Of a DNA stretch of 64,000 nucleotides, positions 17,288-26,271 are shown piece after piece. The notes under the pieces are model-generated. The model made no database searches, was not told the origin of the DNA, and was given only the letters and a program-made list of their open reading frames with translations. Where the stretch lies: positions 62,001 through 126,000 of the forward strand of contig JAUYTN010000047.1 of NCBI GenBank assembly GCA_030695205.1, in the 5' to 3' direction. Origin of the DNA: Burkholderiaceae bacterium (GTDB lineage Bacteria; Pseudomonadota; Gammaproteobacteria; Burkholderiales; Burkholderiaceae_C). Within the stretch, counting starts at the first letter, position 1; each line of letters starts with the position of its first letter. A program made the translations under genes and the position numbers.

Positions 17288-17989
17288 ATGACTGCACCCC
17301 GACACATTTCGCGCCACGCCATCCTGGCACTGGCGGTGGTGAGCCTGCATGTGGCGGGGCTGTACGCCCTGCAAAGCGGCTTGCTGCGGCGGGCGGTGGA
17401 GGTGGTGGTACCGGTCGAGGTGTTGGCACAGTTCATCGAACCGGCTCAGCCCAAGGTCGAGCCGCCGCCTCAACCCAAACCCCAACCCAGGGTCGCACCA
17501 CAGCCCGTGGTGCCACAACCCCGGACCGCCCCTGTGCCACCACTCCCTCCGCCCCCCCTGCCGCTGGCAGTGGCGACCCCTGAGCCGTCGCCCAACGCGG
17601 TGGTAGGCACCACCACGCCTCAGCCGCCAGCGCCGCCGGTGGCCACCCCCACAGCACCTGTGGCGCTCTCGCCCCCCGCCCCGCCAGCGCCTCCGGCGCC
17701 ACCGCGAATCACGCTGCCCGACAGCAACGCCGACTACCTGGCCAACCGCCCTCCCCCTTACCCGCCCCTGAGCAGGCGCCTGGGCGAACAGGGCAAGGTG
17801 GTGGTGCGGGTGTTCATCGACACCGAGGGCAATGCCACCCAGGCCGAGATTCGCACCAGCAGTGGCTACGACCGCCTGGACCAGACCGCCCTGAAAACCG
17901 TGCGTGACTGGAGGTACCTGCCAGGCAAGGTCAATGGAGAACCCAAGGCCATGTGGTTCAACGTACCCATCAACTTCGTGTTGGAGTAA
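17288..17989 (+). CDS. tonB: Energy transducer TonB
   Basis: Inner-membrane-anchored periplasmic protein delivering ExbBD energy to outer-membrane receptors. From ATG 17288 it has 233 residues: a short basic tip, one membrane helix (about residues 9-27, HAILALAVVSLHVAGLYALQ), a long Pro-rich spacer (about 45-150) and the C-terminal TonB domain (about 155-233). That domain holds PPPYPPLSRRLGEQGKVVVR, SSGYDRLDQTAL and the terminal WFNVPINFVLE. ATG 17240 is in frame and would add 16 residues. Followed by exbB, exbD and hemP. Confidence 0.93.
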   Translation: MTAPRHISRHAILALAVVSLHVAGLYALQSGLLRRAVEVVVPVEVLAQFIEPAQPKVEPPPQPKPQPRVAPQPVVPQPRTAPVPPLPPPPLPLAVATPEPSPNAVVGTTTPQPPAPPVATPTAPVALSPPAPPAPPAPPRITLPDSNADYLANRPPPYPPLSRRLGEQGKVVVRVFIDTEGNATQAEIRTSSGYDRLDQTALKTVRDWRYLPGKVNGEPKAMWFNVPINFVLE

Positions 17990-18008
17990 AGACCTTGGTT
18001 TGTCCAAC

Positions 18009-18057
18009 AAAAAATGCCATTTGCGCTTATTAGCAATAGGTTTTTAGCTAACTTTTA
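18009..18057 (-). repeat. Dispersed TAGC-N17-AAGCG element, copy 4
   Basis: Fills most of the tonB-exbB intergenic gap. Minus strand: TTAGCT, 17 bases, AAGCG, then CAAATGGC and a T-run, close to the family consensus. Confidence 0.85.
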
Positions 18058-18078
18058 TTCATTTTTGGAGTTCTTTTC

Positions 18079-18855
18079 ATGGAAACGCAATTCGGTCTGG
18101 CCCATGTGTGGTCACAGGGCGACTGGGTCACCCGAACGGTGGCGGTCATTTTGCTGGGCATGTCGCTGGCCAGCTGGCTGGTGATACTCATCAAGCTGCT
18201 GGACCTGCGCACCCACCGTGCCCAGGCCCAAGCCGCAGAGGCGTTCTGGCACGCCACCGACTTTGAAGACGGACTGGGCAAGCTCGGCGCCGAAACCAAC
18301 AACCCCTTTCGCCAGCTGGCCGAAACCGGGCTCGAGGCCACCCGCCACATCCAGCGCCAGGACGACCCACTGGCCCGCCCCGGCAACACCACGCCCCGCC
18401 CCCAGCTGCACGACCAGCTCGACCTGAGCGACTGGGTCACCCGCGAGCTGCGCAACAGCATCGACGAATTCACCGCACGGCTGCAAAGTGGCCTGGCTGT
18501 GCTGGCCTCGGTGGGCTCCACCGCACCCTTTGTGGGGCTGTTCGGGACCGTCTGGGGCATTTACCACGCCCTGCTGGGCATCGGTGCGGCGGGCCAGGCC
18601 ACCATTGACAAGGTGGCAGGCCCCATTGGCGAGGCACTCATCATGACCGCCCTGGGCCTGGCCGTGGCCATACCCGCCGTGCTGGGCTACAACGCGCTGG
18701 TGCGCGGCAACAAAGGCGTGCTGCACAAACTCAACCGCTTCGGGCATGACCTGCATGCCCTGTTTGTGACCGGTGCGCGGGTGCGTCAAGGCGGCCAACC
18801 CGGCGCACCTGCTCCATCGCCAGCCCCGGCAGTGGTGGCCCTGCGCAAACCCTGA
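18079..18855 (+). CDS. exbB: Biopolymer transport protein ExbB
   Basis: MotA/TolQ/ExbB proton-channel subunit, 258 residues. The first membrane segment is at about 17-38 (TRTVAVILLGMSLASWLVILIK); the large cytoplasmic loop includes HIQRQDDPLARPGN. Two further helices follow: GSTAPFVGLFGTVWGIYHAL (about 146-165) and EALIMTALGLAVAIPAVLGYN. It pairs with ExbD (13 bases downstream) and TonB upstream. A GGAG Shine-Dalgarno lies 8 bases before ATG 18079. Confidence 0.95.
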   Translation: METQFGLAHVWSQGDWVTRTVAVILLGMSLASWLVILIKLLDLRTHRAQAQAAEAFWHATDFEDGLGKLGAETNNPFRQLAETGLEATRHIQRQDDPLARPGNTTPRPQLHDQLDLSDWVTRELRNSIDEFTARLQSGLAVLASVGSTAPFVGLFGTVWGIYHALLGIGAAGQATIDKVAGPIGEALIMTALGLAVAIPAVLGYNALVRGNKGVLHKLNRFGHDLHALFVTGARVRQGGQPGAPAPSPAPAVVALRKP

Positions 18856-18868
18856 AGGAGCACGCACC

Positions 18869-19291
18869 ATGGCCCACGGCGGTTTTTCCGACAACGACAG
18901 CGACGAGATGCTCAGCGAGATCAACATGGTCCCGCTGATCGATGTGATGCTGGTGCTGCTGATCGTTTTCATCATCACCGTGCCGGTGATGAAACACGCG
19001 GTCAACATCGACCTGCCCCGCGCCAGCAACGAAAAGGAGCTGGTCAAGCCCGAAACCGTGCGCCTGAGCGTTGATGCCGACGGTGCCTATTTCTGGAACG
19101 AGCGGCAGCTCTCCGATGACAGCGAGCTGCAAGGCCTGCTGGCCGCTGCGGCCGCGCAAGTACCCCAACCCGATCTGCACATCCGGGGCGACCGGGCCGT
19201 GCGCTACGAGCGAGTGGCGCAGGCCATGGCCGCTGCCCAGCAGGCCGGGGTAAAGAAAATCGGGTTCGTCACCGAACCGGCGGCCCGATGA
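18869..19291 (+). CDS. exbD: Biopolymer transport protein ExbD
   Basis: ExbD/TolR-family stator subunit, 140 residues from ATG 18869. The N-terminus SDEMLSEINMVPLIDVMLVL contains the membrane helix with its essential Asp (PLIDVML). The periplasmic domain ends in AAQQAGVKKIGFVTEP. The TGA stop overlaps the hemP start as ATGA, indicating translational coupling. Confidence 0.95.
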   Translation: MAHGGFSDNDSDEMLSEINMVPLIDVMLVLLIVFIITVPVMKHAVNIDLPRASNEKELVKPETVRLSVDADGAYFWNERQLSDDSELQGLLAAAAAQVPQPDLHIRGDRAVRYERVAQAMAAAQQAGVKKIGFVTEPAAR

Positions 19292-19536
19292 CCCCGCACC
19301 CACAGACCCCCTGTGGCGACCGGATGCCAGACGCACACGCACCGGCCACACACAGCACGGCGCACACCCCCGCAGCGGCCGACGGGCCGCTGCCACGGGC
19401 ACCCAGCCGCAGTACCCCCCAGACCCTGAGCAGCAGCGAGCTCATGCGTGGCCAGCACACCGTGGCCATTGCACACAACGGTGCCATTTACAGGCTGCAA
19501 ACCACCCGGCAGGGCAAACTGATTCTGACCAAGTAG
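19288..19536 (+). CDS. hemP: Hemin uptake protein HemP
   Basis: Small protein of the HemP/HmuP family, 82 residues. The conserved C-terminal half is SSSELMRGQHTVAIAHNGAI followed by YRLQTTRQGKLILTK. The first 45 residues are low-complexity and poorly conserved. In other proteobacteria it promotes expression of heme-uptake genes. It overlaps the exbD stop, so it belongs to the tonB-exbB-exbD operon. No heme receptor follows it here. Confidence 0.9.
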   Translation: MTPHPQTPCGDRMPDAHAPATHSTAHTPAAADGPLPRAPSRSTPQTLSSSELMRGQHTVAIAHNGAIYRLQTTRQGKLILTK

Positions 19537-19617
19537 GCGGTGCGCCCGGGCGAAGCGGCAGGGGCTATGCCGCACCCGGCGGCGGACTCCAAACACCTAA
19601 CCAAGGCCAGGCGCTTG

Positions 19618-20025
19618 TTACAGCCCAAGTGCGGCAATGCCTGCCCTGGCTATTTGGGCGTCTTCATTGGACTTGACGCCGCTGACACCCACCGCCCCCA
19701 GGCAAAAGCCGTCCTTCAGGATGGGAACGCCGCCTTCCAACATGCCCTGCACCACAGGCGCACTCAAAAAAGACACGCGACCACCGTTGATCACGTCCTC
19801 ATACACCTTGCTCTCCCGCCGCCCCAAGGCAGCGGTGTGTGCCTTGGCGGGTGCAATGTGCGACGAAATGGGCGGCGCACCGTCCATGCGCTGCAGCCAC
19901 AGCAGGTGACCACCTTCGTCAGCAATGGCGATGGTCACGGCCCATTGGTTGGCCATGGCCTCGGCCTCGGCCGCGGCGGCAATGGCTTTGACATCTGACA
20001 GTTCAAGAGCGGAGCGGGTTTTCAT
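19618..20025 (-). CDS. GlcG/HbpS family heme-binding-like protein
   Basis: 135-residue protein of the GlcG/HbpS family (cofactor-binding alpha/beta fold). It carries the typical AIADEGGHLLWLQRMDGAP, ALGRRES, and GGVPILKDGFCLGAVGVSG segments. Family members bind heme or corrinoid-type ligands or accompany glycolate operons. Here the neighbourhood (hemP, exbBD, bfd) favours a heme/iron connection, which is inference. It is convergent with hemP. Confidence 0.8.
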   Translation of the reverse strand: MKTRSALELSDVKAIAAAAEAEAMANQWAVTIAIADEGGHLLWLQRMDGAPPISSHIAPAKAHTAALGRRESKVYEDVINGGRVSFLSAPVVQGMLEGGVPILKDGFCLGAVGVSGVKSNEDAQIARAGIAALGL

Positions 20026-20393
20026 GGCGAAGGGTCCTGTAAAAGAAATGGATGTAGGTCACCAGCCAGTGCGTGGCTCACACGGCACAGGCTTGGCCAC
20101 CACCAGCCATGGAGCATAGCCACCGGCACATGGCTTGACAGCGGCCATTACCGCGCCAAAAGTGAATGCAGCTTTTGCCCCAGGGCACCACGGCCCCGGG
20201 CGACGACGCACGACCACCGCCACAGCCTCCTTCGAGCTCAGGGTTTGCGGCAAGTACGCACTGAAAAACCTGAACTTGTTGGTAGACTTTTGGTCGTAAT
20301 GTTTCCTTAAGGCGATCTCTCGCCTGCCACCGACCGCGAACCCCCGGGTTGCCGAGTGGGTTAACCTTCGACATCTTTTTTCAGGAGTTCACC
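20026..20393. other. Intergenic gap without a supported gene
   Basis: 368 bases between the divergent GlcG-like and Bax-inhibitor-like genes. A 64-codon minus-strand open frame (20253-20059) has no recognisable features and is not called. The A/T-richer part at about 20268-20300 (TTGTTG ... TAATG) could hold the promoter for the downstream gene; this is weak. Confidence 0.5.
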
Positions 20394-21083
20394 ATGAACA
20401 ACGTCACCTACAACCCCAGCTACGGCGGCGCCGTATCGCTGGAGCAGCGCAACAAGGTCATGCGCAATACCTACTGGCTATTGGCACTGAGCCTGCTGCC
20501 CACCGTCGCCGGTGCCTGGATAGGCGTGGCCACTGGCATCACCGCCTCACTCGGTGGTGGCTTGGGGCTGATCGTGTTCCTGGGCGGCGCATTCGGATTC
20601 ATGTTTGCCATCGAGAAGTTCAAGAACTCGGCCGCTGGGGTGCCCATCCTGCTGGCGTTCACGTTCTTCATGGGTCTGATGCTTTCGCGCATGATTGCCA
20701 TGGTGCTGGGCTTCAAGAACGGTCCCGAACTCATCATGACGGCCTTTGGCGGCACTGCGGGTGTGTTCTTTGTCATGGCCAGCCTGGCCACGGTCATCAA
20801 ACGCAGCTTGGAAGGCATGGGCAAATGGCTCATGGTCGGTGCCGTGGTGCTGCTGGTGGGCTCGGTCATCAATGTGTTTGTGGGCAGCTCCGCTGGCATG
20901 GCCGCCATCAGCGTGCTGGCCATTGGCATTTTCAGCCTGTTCATGCTGTACGACCTCAAGCGCATCGTCGATGGCGGCGAGACCAACTACATCAGCGCCA
21001 CCCTGGGCCTGTACCTGAGCCTGTTCAACGTGTTCCAAAGCCTGCTGGCCTTGTTAGGCCTGATGGGCGGCGAGCGCGACTGA
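20394..21083 (+). CDS. Bax inhibitor-1/YccA family membrane protein
   Basis: Multi-pass inner-membrane protein of the BI-1/YccA (TMBIM) family, 229 residues. Seven hydrophobic segments are visible, beginning with VMRNTYWLLALSLLPTVAGA and ending with LGLYLSLFNVFQSLLALLG. The conserved C-terminal YDLKRIVDGGETNYISATLG matches the family. Bacterial members are pH-sensitive channels/leaks or modulators of FtsH (YccA). ATG 20394 follows an AGGAG Shine-Dalgarno. Confidence 0.92.
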   Translation: MNNVTYNPSYGGAVSLEQRNKVMRNTYWLLALSLLPTVAGAWIGVATGITASLGGGLGLIVFLGGAFGFMFAIEKFKNSAAGVPILLAFTFFMGLMLSRMIAMVLGFKNGPELIMTAFGGTAGVFFVMASLATVIKRSLEGMGKWLMVGAVVLLVGSVINVFVGSSAGMAAISVLAIGIFSLFMLYDLKRIVDGGETNYISATLGLYLSLFNVFQSLLALLGLMGGERD

Positions 21084-21210
21084 CGCTCCCTCTGCAGGCC
21101 GGGCTCAGCCGGTCCGACCTGCCATCCCACGCCATTTGTACGCCGCCACAGCCTCGCGCCTGGCGGCGTTTTCTCAAGTCCTCGGCATTTGCGTCGAAAC
21201 CCCTTGCACC

Positions 21211-21585
21211 ATGTTGAATCCTTCCCACCGATTTGTGTCGGCACGGCGCACCCTGGCGCCGCTGCTGCTGGTTGCCGCCACGTTGTCGGGCTGCGACTAC
21301 CTCGGCATTGAGTCTGGCACACACATCGCTGCCCAAAAAGAGGCTGAGGGCAAGGCCGTCGGTGCCGCTTGCCGCCAGGTGGGTCGCGCCATTGAGGAGT
21401 GCTACAAGCTCAACCCCAAATCCATCAAGGCCGCGGTGTTCGAAGGCTGGCGGGAAATGGATGGCTACATGCGCGAAAACGATATCAGCAACCTGCCCAT
21501 ACCTGTCGAGGCGCCCAAGCCGGTAGCACCCAAAGAAGACGCGGATGGCGGCGACACCAGTAGCCAGGCCCCCGCCCGCAACTGA
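21211..21585 (+). CDS. Putative lipoprotein, unknown function
   Basis: 124-residue protein. Start 21211 (MLNPSHRFVSARRTLAPLLL) gives an n-region, a hydrophobic core and a lipobox LSGC at about residues 27-30, so it should be lipid-anchored. The mature part has a Cys-containing AACRQVGRAIEECYKLNPKS helix and GWREMDGYMRENDI, then a Pro/Asp-rich tail. No known domain recognised. The longer frame from 21136 would bury the signal. Confidence 0.7.
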   Translation: MLNPSHRFVSARRTLAPLLLVAATLSGCDYLGIESGTHIAAQKEAEGKAVGAACRQVGRAIEECYKLNPKSIKAAVFEGWREMDGYMRENDISNLPIPVEAPKPVAPKEDADGGDTSSQAPARN

Positions 21586-21626
21586 GCCTCAGGTGGGGGC
21601 TGGCACCAGGCGGTGGCCAGTCACCA

Positions 21627-23279
21627 TCAGCGGAGACCGGCCCACTCAAACACCGCGATGCTCTCCACATGGGCGGTGTGCGGGAACATGTTCACCACCC
21701 CTGCCCCCACGCACCGGTAGCCCGCACGGTGGACGAGCAGGCCCGCATCCCGGGCCAAAGTGGCCGGGTTGCAACTCACATACACAATGCGCCCCGGTGC
21801 TGTCCAGCCCGGTGGGACCTCCACAGCAGCGGCCGCCGGATCTGGCTGCGAATCGCCCACTGCGGGTTCGGCCTGCGCCAGTGGCAAACCTGCGTTGGCG
21901 AGGCGTTGCTGGTGCACATCGGCCAAGGCTTTGCACAGTGCAAACGCACCCTCACGGGGTGGGTCCACCAGCCACTTGTCGGCCCGGCCATCGGCCAGCA
22001 GCATGGCTGGTGTCATGTGGAACAAATTGCGGCTCACAAATTGAGTAGCACACAACTGTCTTCCATCAAGCGCTAAAGCCCTATTTTTATCTAAATTCTC
22101 ACGAGAGCGCGCCACCAGCGCCTCGCTGCCCTCTATGCCCAGCACCTCACCAGCCTGGGTGGCAATGGGCAAGGTGAAGTTGCCCAACCCACAGAACCAG
22201 TCGATCACCCGCTCATGGCGCTGCGCGTCCAGCAGCCGCAGCGCCCGACCCACCAGCACCCGGTTGATGTGTGGGTTGACCTGTGTGAAGTCTGTGGGCT
22301 TGAAGGGCATGCGTATGCCAAAGGCGGGCAAGGCATAGGCCAGCTCCAGGGCTGCTGGCGAGTCCAGCAGACGCACGGTGTCCGGACCCTTGGGCTGCAG
22401 CCACCACTGCACACCCGGATGCTGCGCCGCAAACTGTCGCAAGCGGTCTTCATCGGTCTTGGAGAGGGGTTCCAGGTGGCGCAACACCAGGGCTGTGACG
22501 TCGTCGCCACAGGCCAGCTCGATTTGCGGGCACAGGTCCCTGGCCTCCAGGCTCGCCACCAGGGCGCGCAGGGGCATCAGCATGGCACTCACATGGGGGG
22601 GCAGCACCGGGCACACGCCCATATCGGCCACATAGCGGCTTTTGCGCTCATGAAACCCAATGAGCACCGTGCCTTTTTTGACCACGTGCCGCACCGAGAG
22701 CCGAGCACGGTAGCGGTAGCCCCAGGTAGGCCCTTGGATGGGGCGCCAGATGGTTTCCGGCTTGACCTTGCCCAGGTGCCAGAGGTTGTCCTCCAGTACC
22801 CGCTGCTTCATGGCGACCTGCGCAGCCGCATCAAGGTGCTGCATCTTGCAACCACCACAGGCGCCTGCGTGCAGACCAAAGTGGGGGCAACCGGGCGTGA
22901 CACGCTGGCTGGACTCGCGGTGGACCGCTGTCAGTGTGGCAGCTTCCCAGTTGTTCTTCTTGCGGTTGACCTGCGCACTGACCCATTCGAACGGCAGGGC
23001 ACCATCGATAAACACCACCTTGCCGTCGGCCTTGCGGGCCACCCCTTGGGCGTCAAGGTCCAGAGAGTTGACGTGCAGCCAATCGGACGGAAAGCCGTGG
23101 TCCTGGGCCACTGGCGCAGCGGGCCTGCCACCGGGTGCGCCGGTGGACTGCACGGCCCCAGCCCCAGCAGGGGCAGCGGCGTCGTTGGCGGGGGCTGCAG
23201 GGGCTGTGGGGGCTGTGGGCTGGCGGGAGGCAGCTACAGCCGCCGAGAGGGATGGAAGTGGAGTGGATGCATCAGACAT
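21627..23279 (-). CDS. rlmD: 23S rRNA (uracil-C5)-methyltransferase RlmD
   Basis: SAM-dependent enzyme methylating U1939 in 23S rRNA (RumA family). A low-complexity Ala/Pro N-terminus (about 1-60) precedes a TRAM-like OB domain. The [4Fe-4S] ligand region is [18 protein letters not shown], the SAM motif is [16 protein letters not shown], the motif before catalysis is [10 protein letters not shown], and the catalytic Cys is in [12 protein letters not shown]. 550 residues, longer than the usual 430-450. Part of the excess, residues about 397-414, is encoded by a dispersed repeat; another Pro/Ala-rich insertion lies near 480-505. Confidence 0.93.
   Translation of the reverse strand: MSDASTPLPSLSAAVAASRQPTAPTAPAAPANDAAAPAGAGAVQSTGAPGGRPAAPVAQDHGFPSDWLHVNSLDLDAQGVARKADGKVVFIDGALPFEWVSAQVNRKKNNWEAATLTAVHRESSQRVTPGCPHFGLHAGACGGCKMQHLDAAAQVAMKQRVLEDNLWHLGKVKPETIWRPIQGPTWGYRYRARLSVRHVVKKGTVLIGFHERKSRYVADMGVCPVLPPHVSAMLMPLRALVASLEARDLCPQIELACGDDVTALVLRHLEPLSKTDEDRLRQFAAQHPGVQWWLQPKGPDTVRLLDSPAALELAYALPAFGIRMPFKPTDFTQVNPHINRVLVGRALRLLDAQRHERVIDWFCGLGNFTLPIATQAGEVLGIEGSEALVARSRENLDKNRALALDGRQLCATQFVSRNLFHMTPAMLLADGRADKWLVDPPREGAFALCKALADVHQQRLANAGLPLAQAEPAVGDSQPDPAAAAVEVPPGWTAPGRIVYVSCNPATLARDAGLLVHRAGYRCVGAGVVNMFPHTAHVESIAVFEWAGLR
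22038..22089 (+). repeat. Dispersed TAGC-N17-AAGCG element, copy 5 (inside rlmD)
   Basis: Plus strand: GTAGCA, 17 bases, AAGCG, CTAAAGCC and a T-rich end. The gene on the minus strand reads it antisense as GCG CTT ... GCT ACT, giving [14 protein letters not shown]. It is clearly A/T-richer than the surrounding gene. Confidence 0.85.
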
Positions 23280-23363
23280 CTGGCGATTGTCTCAGGCCAG
23301 CCACCACCCACTGGTGTGCTGCGTGCAGACGTTCTACCTCACCTGCCGCCACCGCCAGAGGGG

Positions 23364-24329
23364 TCAGCGGGCCGGGAGGTAGCGGGCGGGGTCCACCGGC
23401 TTACCCTGGCGGCGCACCTCGAAATGCAATTTGACCCGATCGGCATCGCTGCTGCCCATGTCGGCAATCTTCTGACCCTGCTTCACGTCCTGGTCTTCCT
23501 TGACCAGCAAAGCCTGGTTGTGGGCATAGGCGGTCAAAAAGGTGTTGTTGTGCTTGAGGATGATCAGGTTACCGTAGCCCCGCAAGCCCGAACCGGCATA
23601 CACCACGCGGCCATCGGCAGCGGCCAGCACCGGGTCACCGGCCTTGCCCGCAATGCCCAGCCCTTTGTTTTTCTGCTCGTCGAATGTCGCCACCACCGCG
23701 CCACTGGCCGGCCAGATGAAGGCCACGTCATCGGCACCGGTACGGCCAGCCTGAGCGGCTGGTGCGGATGGCGACGCAGACAAGGGCTTGGCCGTCAGCG
23801 TCGGCTCACTGATGGCAGTGGTGGTGACCCCGGCCGCCGCCCCCGCTGGTGCCGGCTTGCTGCCAGCCACAGTGGCCGCGGGGGCGGGAACAGGGGCAGC
23901 GACGGGCGGCACAATGCGCAGCACCTGGCCCACTTCAATGCGGTTGGGGTTTTCCAGGTTGTTCCAGCGCACAAGGTCGCGCCAGTTTTGCCCCACTTCC
24001 AACCCGATGCGAATGAGCGAATCGCCCGGGCGCACGGTGAAATAGCCTGGTTTGCCAGCGTTTTCGGCGCCAGGGGGGAGGACCTTGGCAGGATCGGTGG
24101 CGGTGTCTGTCGGGGAGCCGCTGCCGGGTTCGATGTGGGCGGAGCGCTGCACCGTGCGGTCTTCCACGGGCGCGGGGGGGGCTACCCGCTGGACCGAGCA
24201 CCCAGCCACCACCAATGCAGCAGCCACGGCTGCCAGCGCTTGCCACACACGTCCGGCGGGCAAGCGCAGACGACGCGGGCTCACGGCGCTGGAAGACATG
24301 ACGAAGGGATCGAAAGTGGTCTGGTGCAT
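23364..24329 (-). CDS. nlpD: NlpD-like LysM/M23 lipoprotein (amidase activator)
   Basis: Envelope lipoprotein, 321 residues from ATG 24329. The lipobox VVAGC (about 39-43) follows a hydrophobic core. A LysM domain binds peptidoglycan (about 95-140, GYFTVRPGDSLIRIGLEVG). An Ala/Pro linker leads to an M23 (LytM) domain (about 215-321). The zinc ligands are degenerate: NKGLGIAGKAGD where active enzymes have H-x3-D, and VKLHFEV where they have HxH. This pattern fits NlpD/EnvC-type activators that switch on cell-wall amidases rather than cutting themselves. The gene follows pcm, as in the surE-pcm-nlpD order. Confidence 0.9.
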   Translation of the reverse strand: MHQTTFDPFVMSSSAVSPRRLRLPAGRVWQALAAVAAALVVAGCSVQRVAPPAPVEDRTVQRSAHIEPGSGSPTDTATDPAKVLPPGAENAGKPGYFTVRPGDSLIRIGLEVGQNWRDLVRWNNLENPNRIEVGQVLRIVPPVAAPVPAPAATVAGSKPAPAGAAAGVTTTAISEPTLTAKPLSASPSAPAAQAGRTGADDVAFIWPASGAVVATFDEQKNKGLGIAGKAGDPVLAAADGRVVYAGSGLRGYGNLIILKHNNTFLTAYAHNQALLVKEDQDVKQGQKIADMGSSDADRVKLHFEVRRQGKPVDPARYLPAR

Positions 24330-24467
24330 GGCATTCGGGTTGGATAAATCGAGGCTCTGGAAGGTGTCGGTCCGGGGCCGAGTCGCCGCTCGGGCGCTTA
24401 GCTGGCGCCAGCTCCGCACCACCCGGACAGTGGCCGCCGGCAGCAATGTGCAGTTGCAGCAAAAAGG

Positions 24468-25310
24468 CTAGGCAATGCCCGATTTTAGAGGCACAAACTG
24501 AACCGCCTCCAGCACCGTATGCGCCAGGCCCTTGGGTGTCCGCTCAACCACCACCAGGCTTTGGCCCCGCGTGCCCATGTGGGCCGGTGCGACCAGCCGC
24601 CCTCCCACCGCCAGCTGATCGGTCCACGCCGGTGGTATGGACTCACCCCCCGCAGCCGCCACGATGCCGTCGTAAGGTGCCCCCGACGCAAACCCCAATA
24701 TACCGTCTCCCAACAGGAGGTGGACATTGGCTATGCGAAACGGCCTGAGCAGCTCGCGGGCCTTTTCATGGAGACCTTTGAGGCGTTCGATGGTGTACAC
24801 CTCGGCACACAAACGGCTGAGAACGGCTGCCTGGTAGCCGCAACCCGTCCCAACCTCCAGCACCCGCCCCAGCGGGCGGTCACGGCCTTCCAGCAACAGC
24901 TCCAGCATGCGGGCCACCACATTCGGTTTGGAGATGGTCTGCCCCAGGCCAATGGGTAGGCTGGTGTCCTCGTAGGCCTGGTTGGCGAGCGCGGTGTCCA
25001 CAAAGCGGTGTCTCTCCACCGAGCCCATGACTTGGAGGACCTGCCCGTTGCTGATACCCGAAGCAGCCAGCTTGCGTACCATTGCTGACCGAAACGCCGC
25101 AGAGTCCAGTCCCAAACCAGAATTCAAGCCAAAACCACCAACCACGCTTGATCTGCTTGATGTTTCAGCTATCTTCCTTGAATCAATTGACGACACAGGC
25201 ATCGCAGACCTCGCCGGAAACGCCGGACGCGGCCGCCCCACAGGACTGGGCCCGGAATTCGCCGCTGGCAGCTGCCAACCGGACCAGCCGGGCTGCTTGT
25301 TCGCGCTCAT
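24468..25310 (-). CDS. pcm: Protein-L-isoaspartate O-methyltransferase
   Basis: Repair enzyme that methylates isoaspartyl residues in damaged proteins. The catalytic domain starts near residue 75 ([20 protein letters not shown]). It shows the SAM motif [16 protein letters not shown] and the substrate region [17 protein letters not shown]. 280 residues from ATG 25310; the N-terminal extension of about 70 residues is unusual. Residues about 40-59 fall in a degenerate dispersed repeat. ATG overlaps the surE stop as ATGA, so the pair is translationally coupled. Confidence 0.93.
   Translation of the reverse strand: MSANKQPGWSGWQLPAANSGPSPVGRPRPAFPARSAMPVSSIDSRKIAETSSRSSVVGGFGLNSGLGLDSAAFRSAMVRKLAASGISNGQVLQVMGSVERHRFVDTALANQAYEDTSLPIGLGQTISKPNVVARMLELLLEGRDRPLGRVLEVGTGCGYQAAVLSRLCAEVYTIERLKGLHEKARELLRPFRIANVHLLLGDGILGFASGAPYDGIVAAAGGESIPPAWTDQLAVGGRLVAPAHMGTRGQSLVVVERTPKGLAHTVLEAVQFVPLKSGIA
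25133..25189 (-). repeat. Dispersed TAGC-N17-AAGCG element, copy 6 (inside pcm, degenerate)
   Basis: Minus strand: ATAGCT, exactly 17 bases, AAGCG, TGGTTGG. It is read in the gene's own sense in the frame ATA GCT ... AGC GTG ([10 protein letters not shown]). The tail is weaker than in other copies. Confidence 0.65.
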
Positions 25311-26113
25311 GCAAGCGCCTGCAGCGTGCGCGACAACTGGGTGGCAGTCGGTACCCAATACGGCAACACCGCGTGGTGTGTCAGGTCCACCTGCAGCGGC
25401 GTGATGGTGGCGTAGCCCTGTGCGGCGGCATGAAAGTCGGTGCCCTCGCCGTCTTCACGTGCGGGGCCGGCACTGCCGATCCAGTACATCGTGTCGCCCC
25501 GTGGGCTCACCTGCGAAATCACAGGCTCAGCCGCATGCCGCCGGCCCAGGCGCGCCACCTTCAGTCCTTTGAGGTCAGCCAGGGGCACATTGGGCACGTT
25601 CACGTTCAAAAGCCACGGTCCATGGCCTGGCAGTACCTCGCCCTGCACCTCGGGTGGCGATTGCAAACTGGGCAGAAGCTGCATCACCAGTTGGCGGGCC
25701 ACAGCGGCTGCGGTTTCAAGATGCCCCCAGCCTTTTTCAGTCTGTGAAAATGCCACCGCTGGTACGCCAAACAGATAACCCTCCATGGCGGCCCCCACCG
25801 TGCCGGAGTAAATGGTGTCGTCGCCCATGTTCGCCCCGTTGTTGATACCAGAGACCACCAAATCTGGCTTGTACCCCAACAGCCCGGTCAGCGCGATATG
25901 AACGCAATCCGCCGGGGTGCCGTTGACATACCGAAACCCGTTTGCCGCGCGGTGCACATACAAGGGTGAATGCAAAGTCAGCGCATTGGACTTCGCACTG
26001 TTGTTGTGCTCTGGGGCCACCACTTCAACATCGGCCAAGTCTTTGAGGGCCTCATACAGCGCCACGATACCGGGCGCCTGGTAACCATCGTCGTTGCAGA
26101 GCAGGATTTTCAT
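25307..26113 (-). CDS. surE: 5'/3'-nucleotidase SurE
   Basis: Metal-dependent nucleoside-monophosphate phosphatase used in stationary-phase survival. ATG 26113 starts directly with the metal-binding [16 protein letters not shown] (DD at residues 8-9). Further family motifs are [17 protein letters not shown] and [20 protein letters not shown]. 268 residues, normal. The open frame continues upstream but the alternative N-terminus is Trp/Arg-rich and not conserved-looking. First gene of the surE-pcm-nlpD operon. Confidence 0.95.
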   Translation of the reverse strand: MKILLCNDDGYQAPGIVALYEALKDLADVEVVAPEHNNSAKSNALTLHSPLYVHRAANGFRYVNGTPADCVHIALTGLLGYKPDLVVSGINNGANMGDDTIYSGTVGAAMEGYLFGVPAVAFSQTEKGWGHLETAAAVARQLVMQLLPSLQSPPEVQGEVLPGHGPWLLNVNVPNVPLADLKGLKVARLGRRHAAEPVISQVSPRGDTMYWIGSAGPAREDGEGTDFHAAAQGYATITPLQVDLTHHAVLPYWVPTATQLSRTLQALA

Positions 26114-26271
26114 GGGACTGATTTTAGGCACTGGCGGTGTGCCCCCCTGCCTGTAGGGCCAGCACCAGCGGCGTCCCAGCCGCGACAAACCAGCCCCTAG
26201 CCCACACACCACCCACCTATCATGGTTGCGGCGCCATCCTGCCACCCACCCGACCGAGAAGGACTATACCG

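Noticed and set aside
20059..20253. 64-codon minus-strand frame upstream of the Bax-inhibitor-like gene
   Set aside because: No domain, no good Shine-Dalgarno, and located in a promoter-sized gap.
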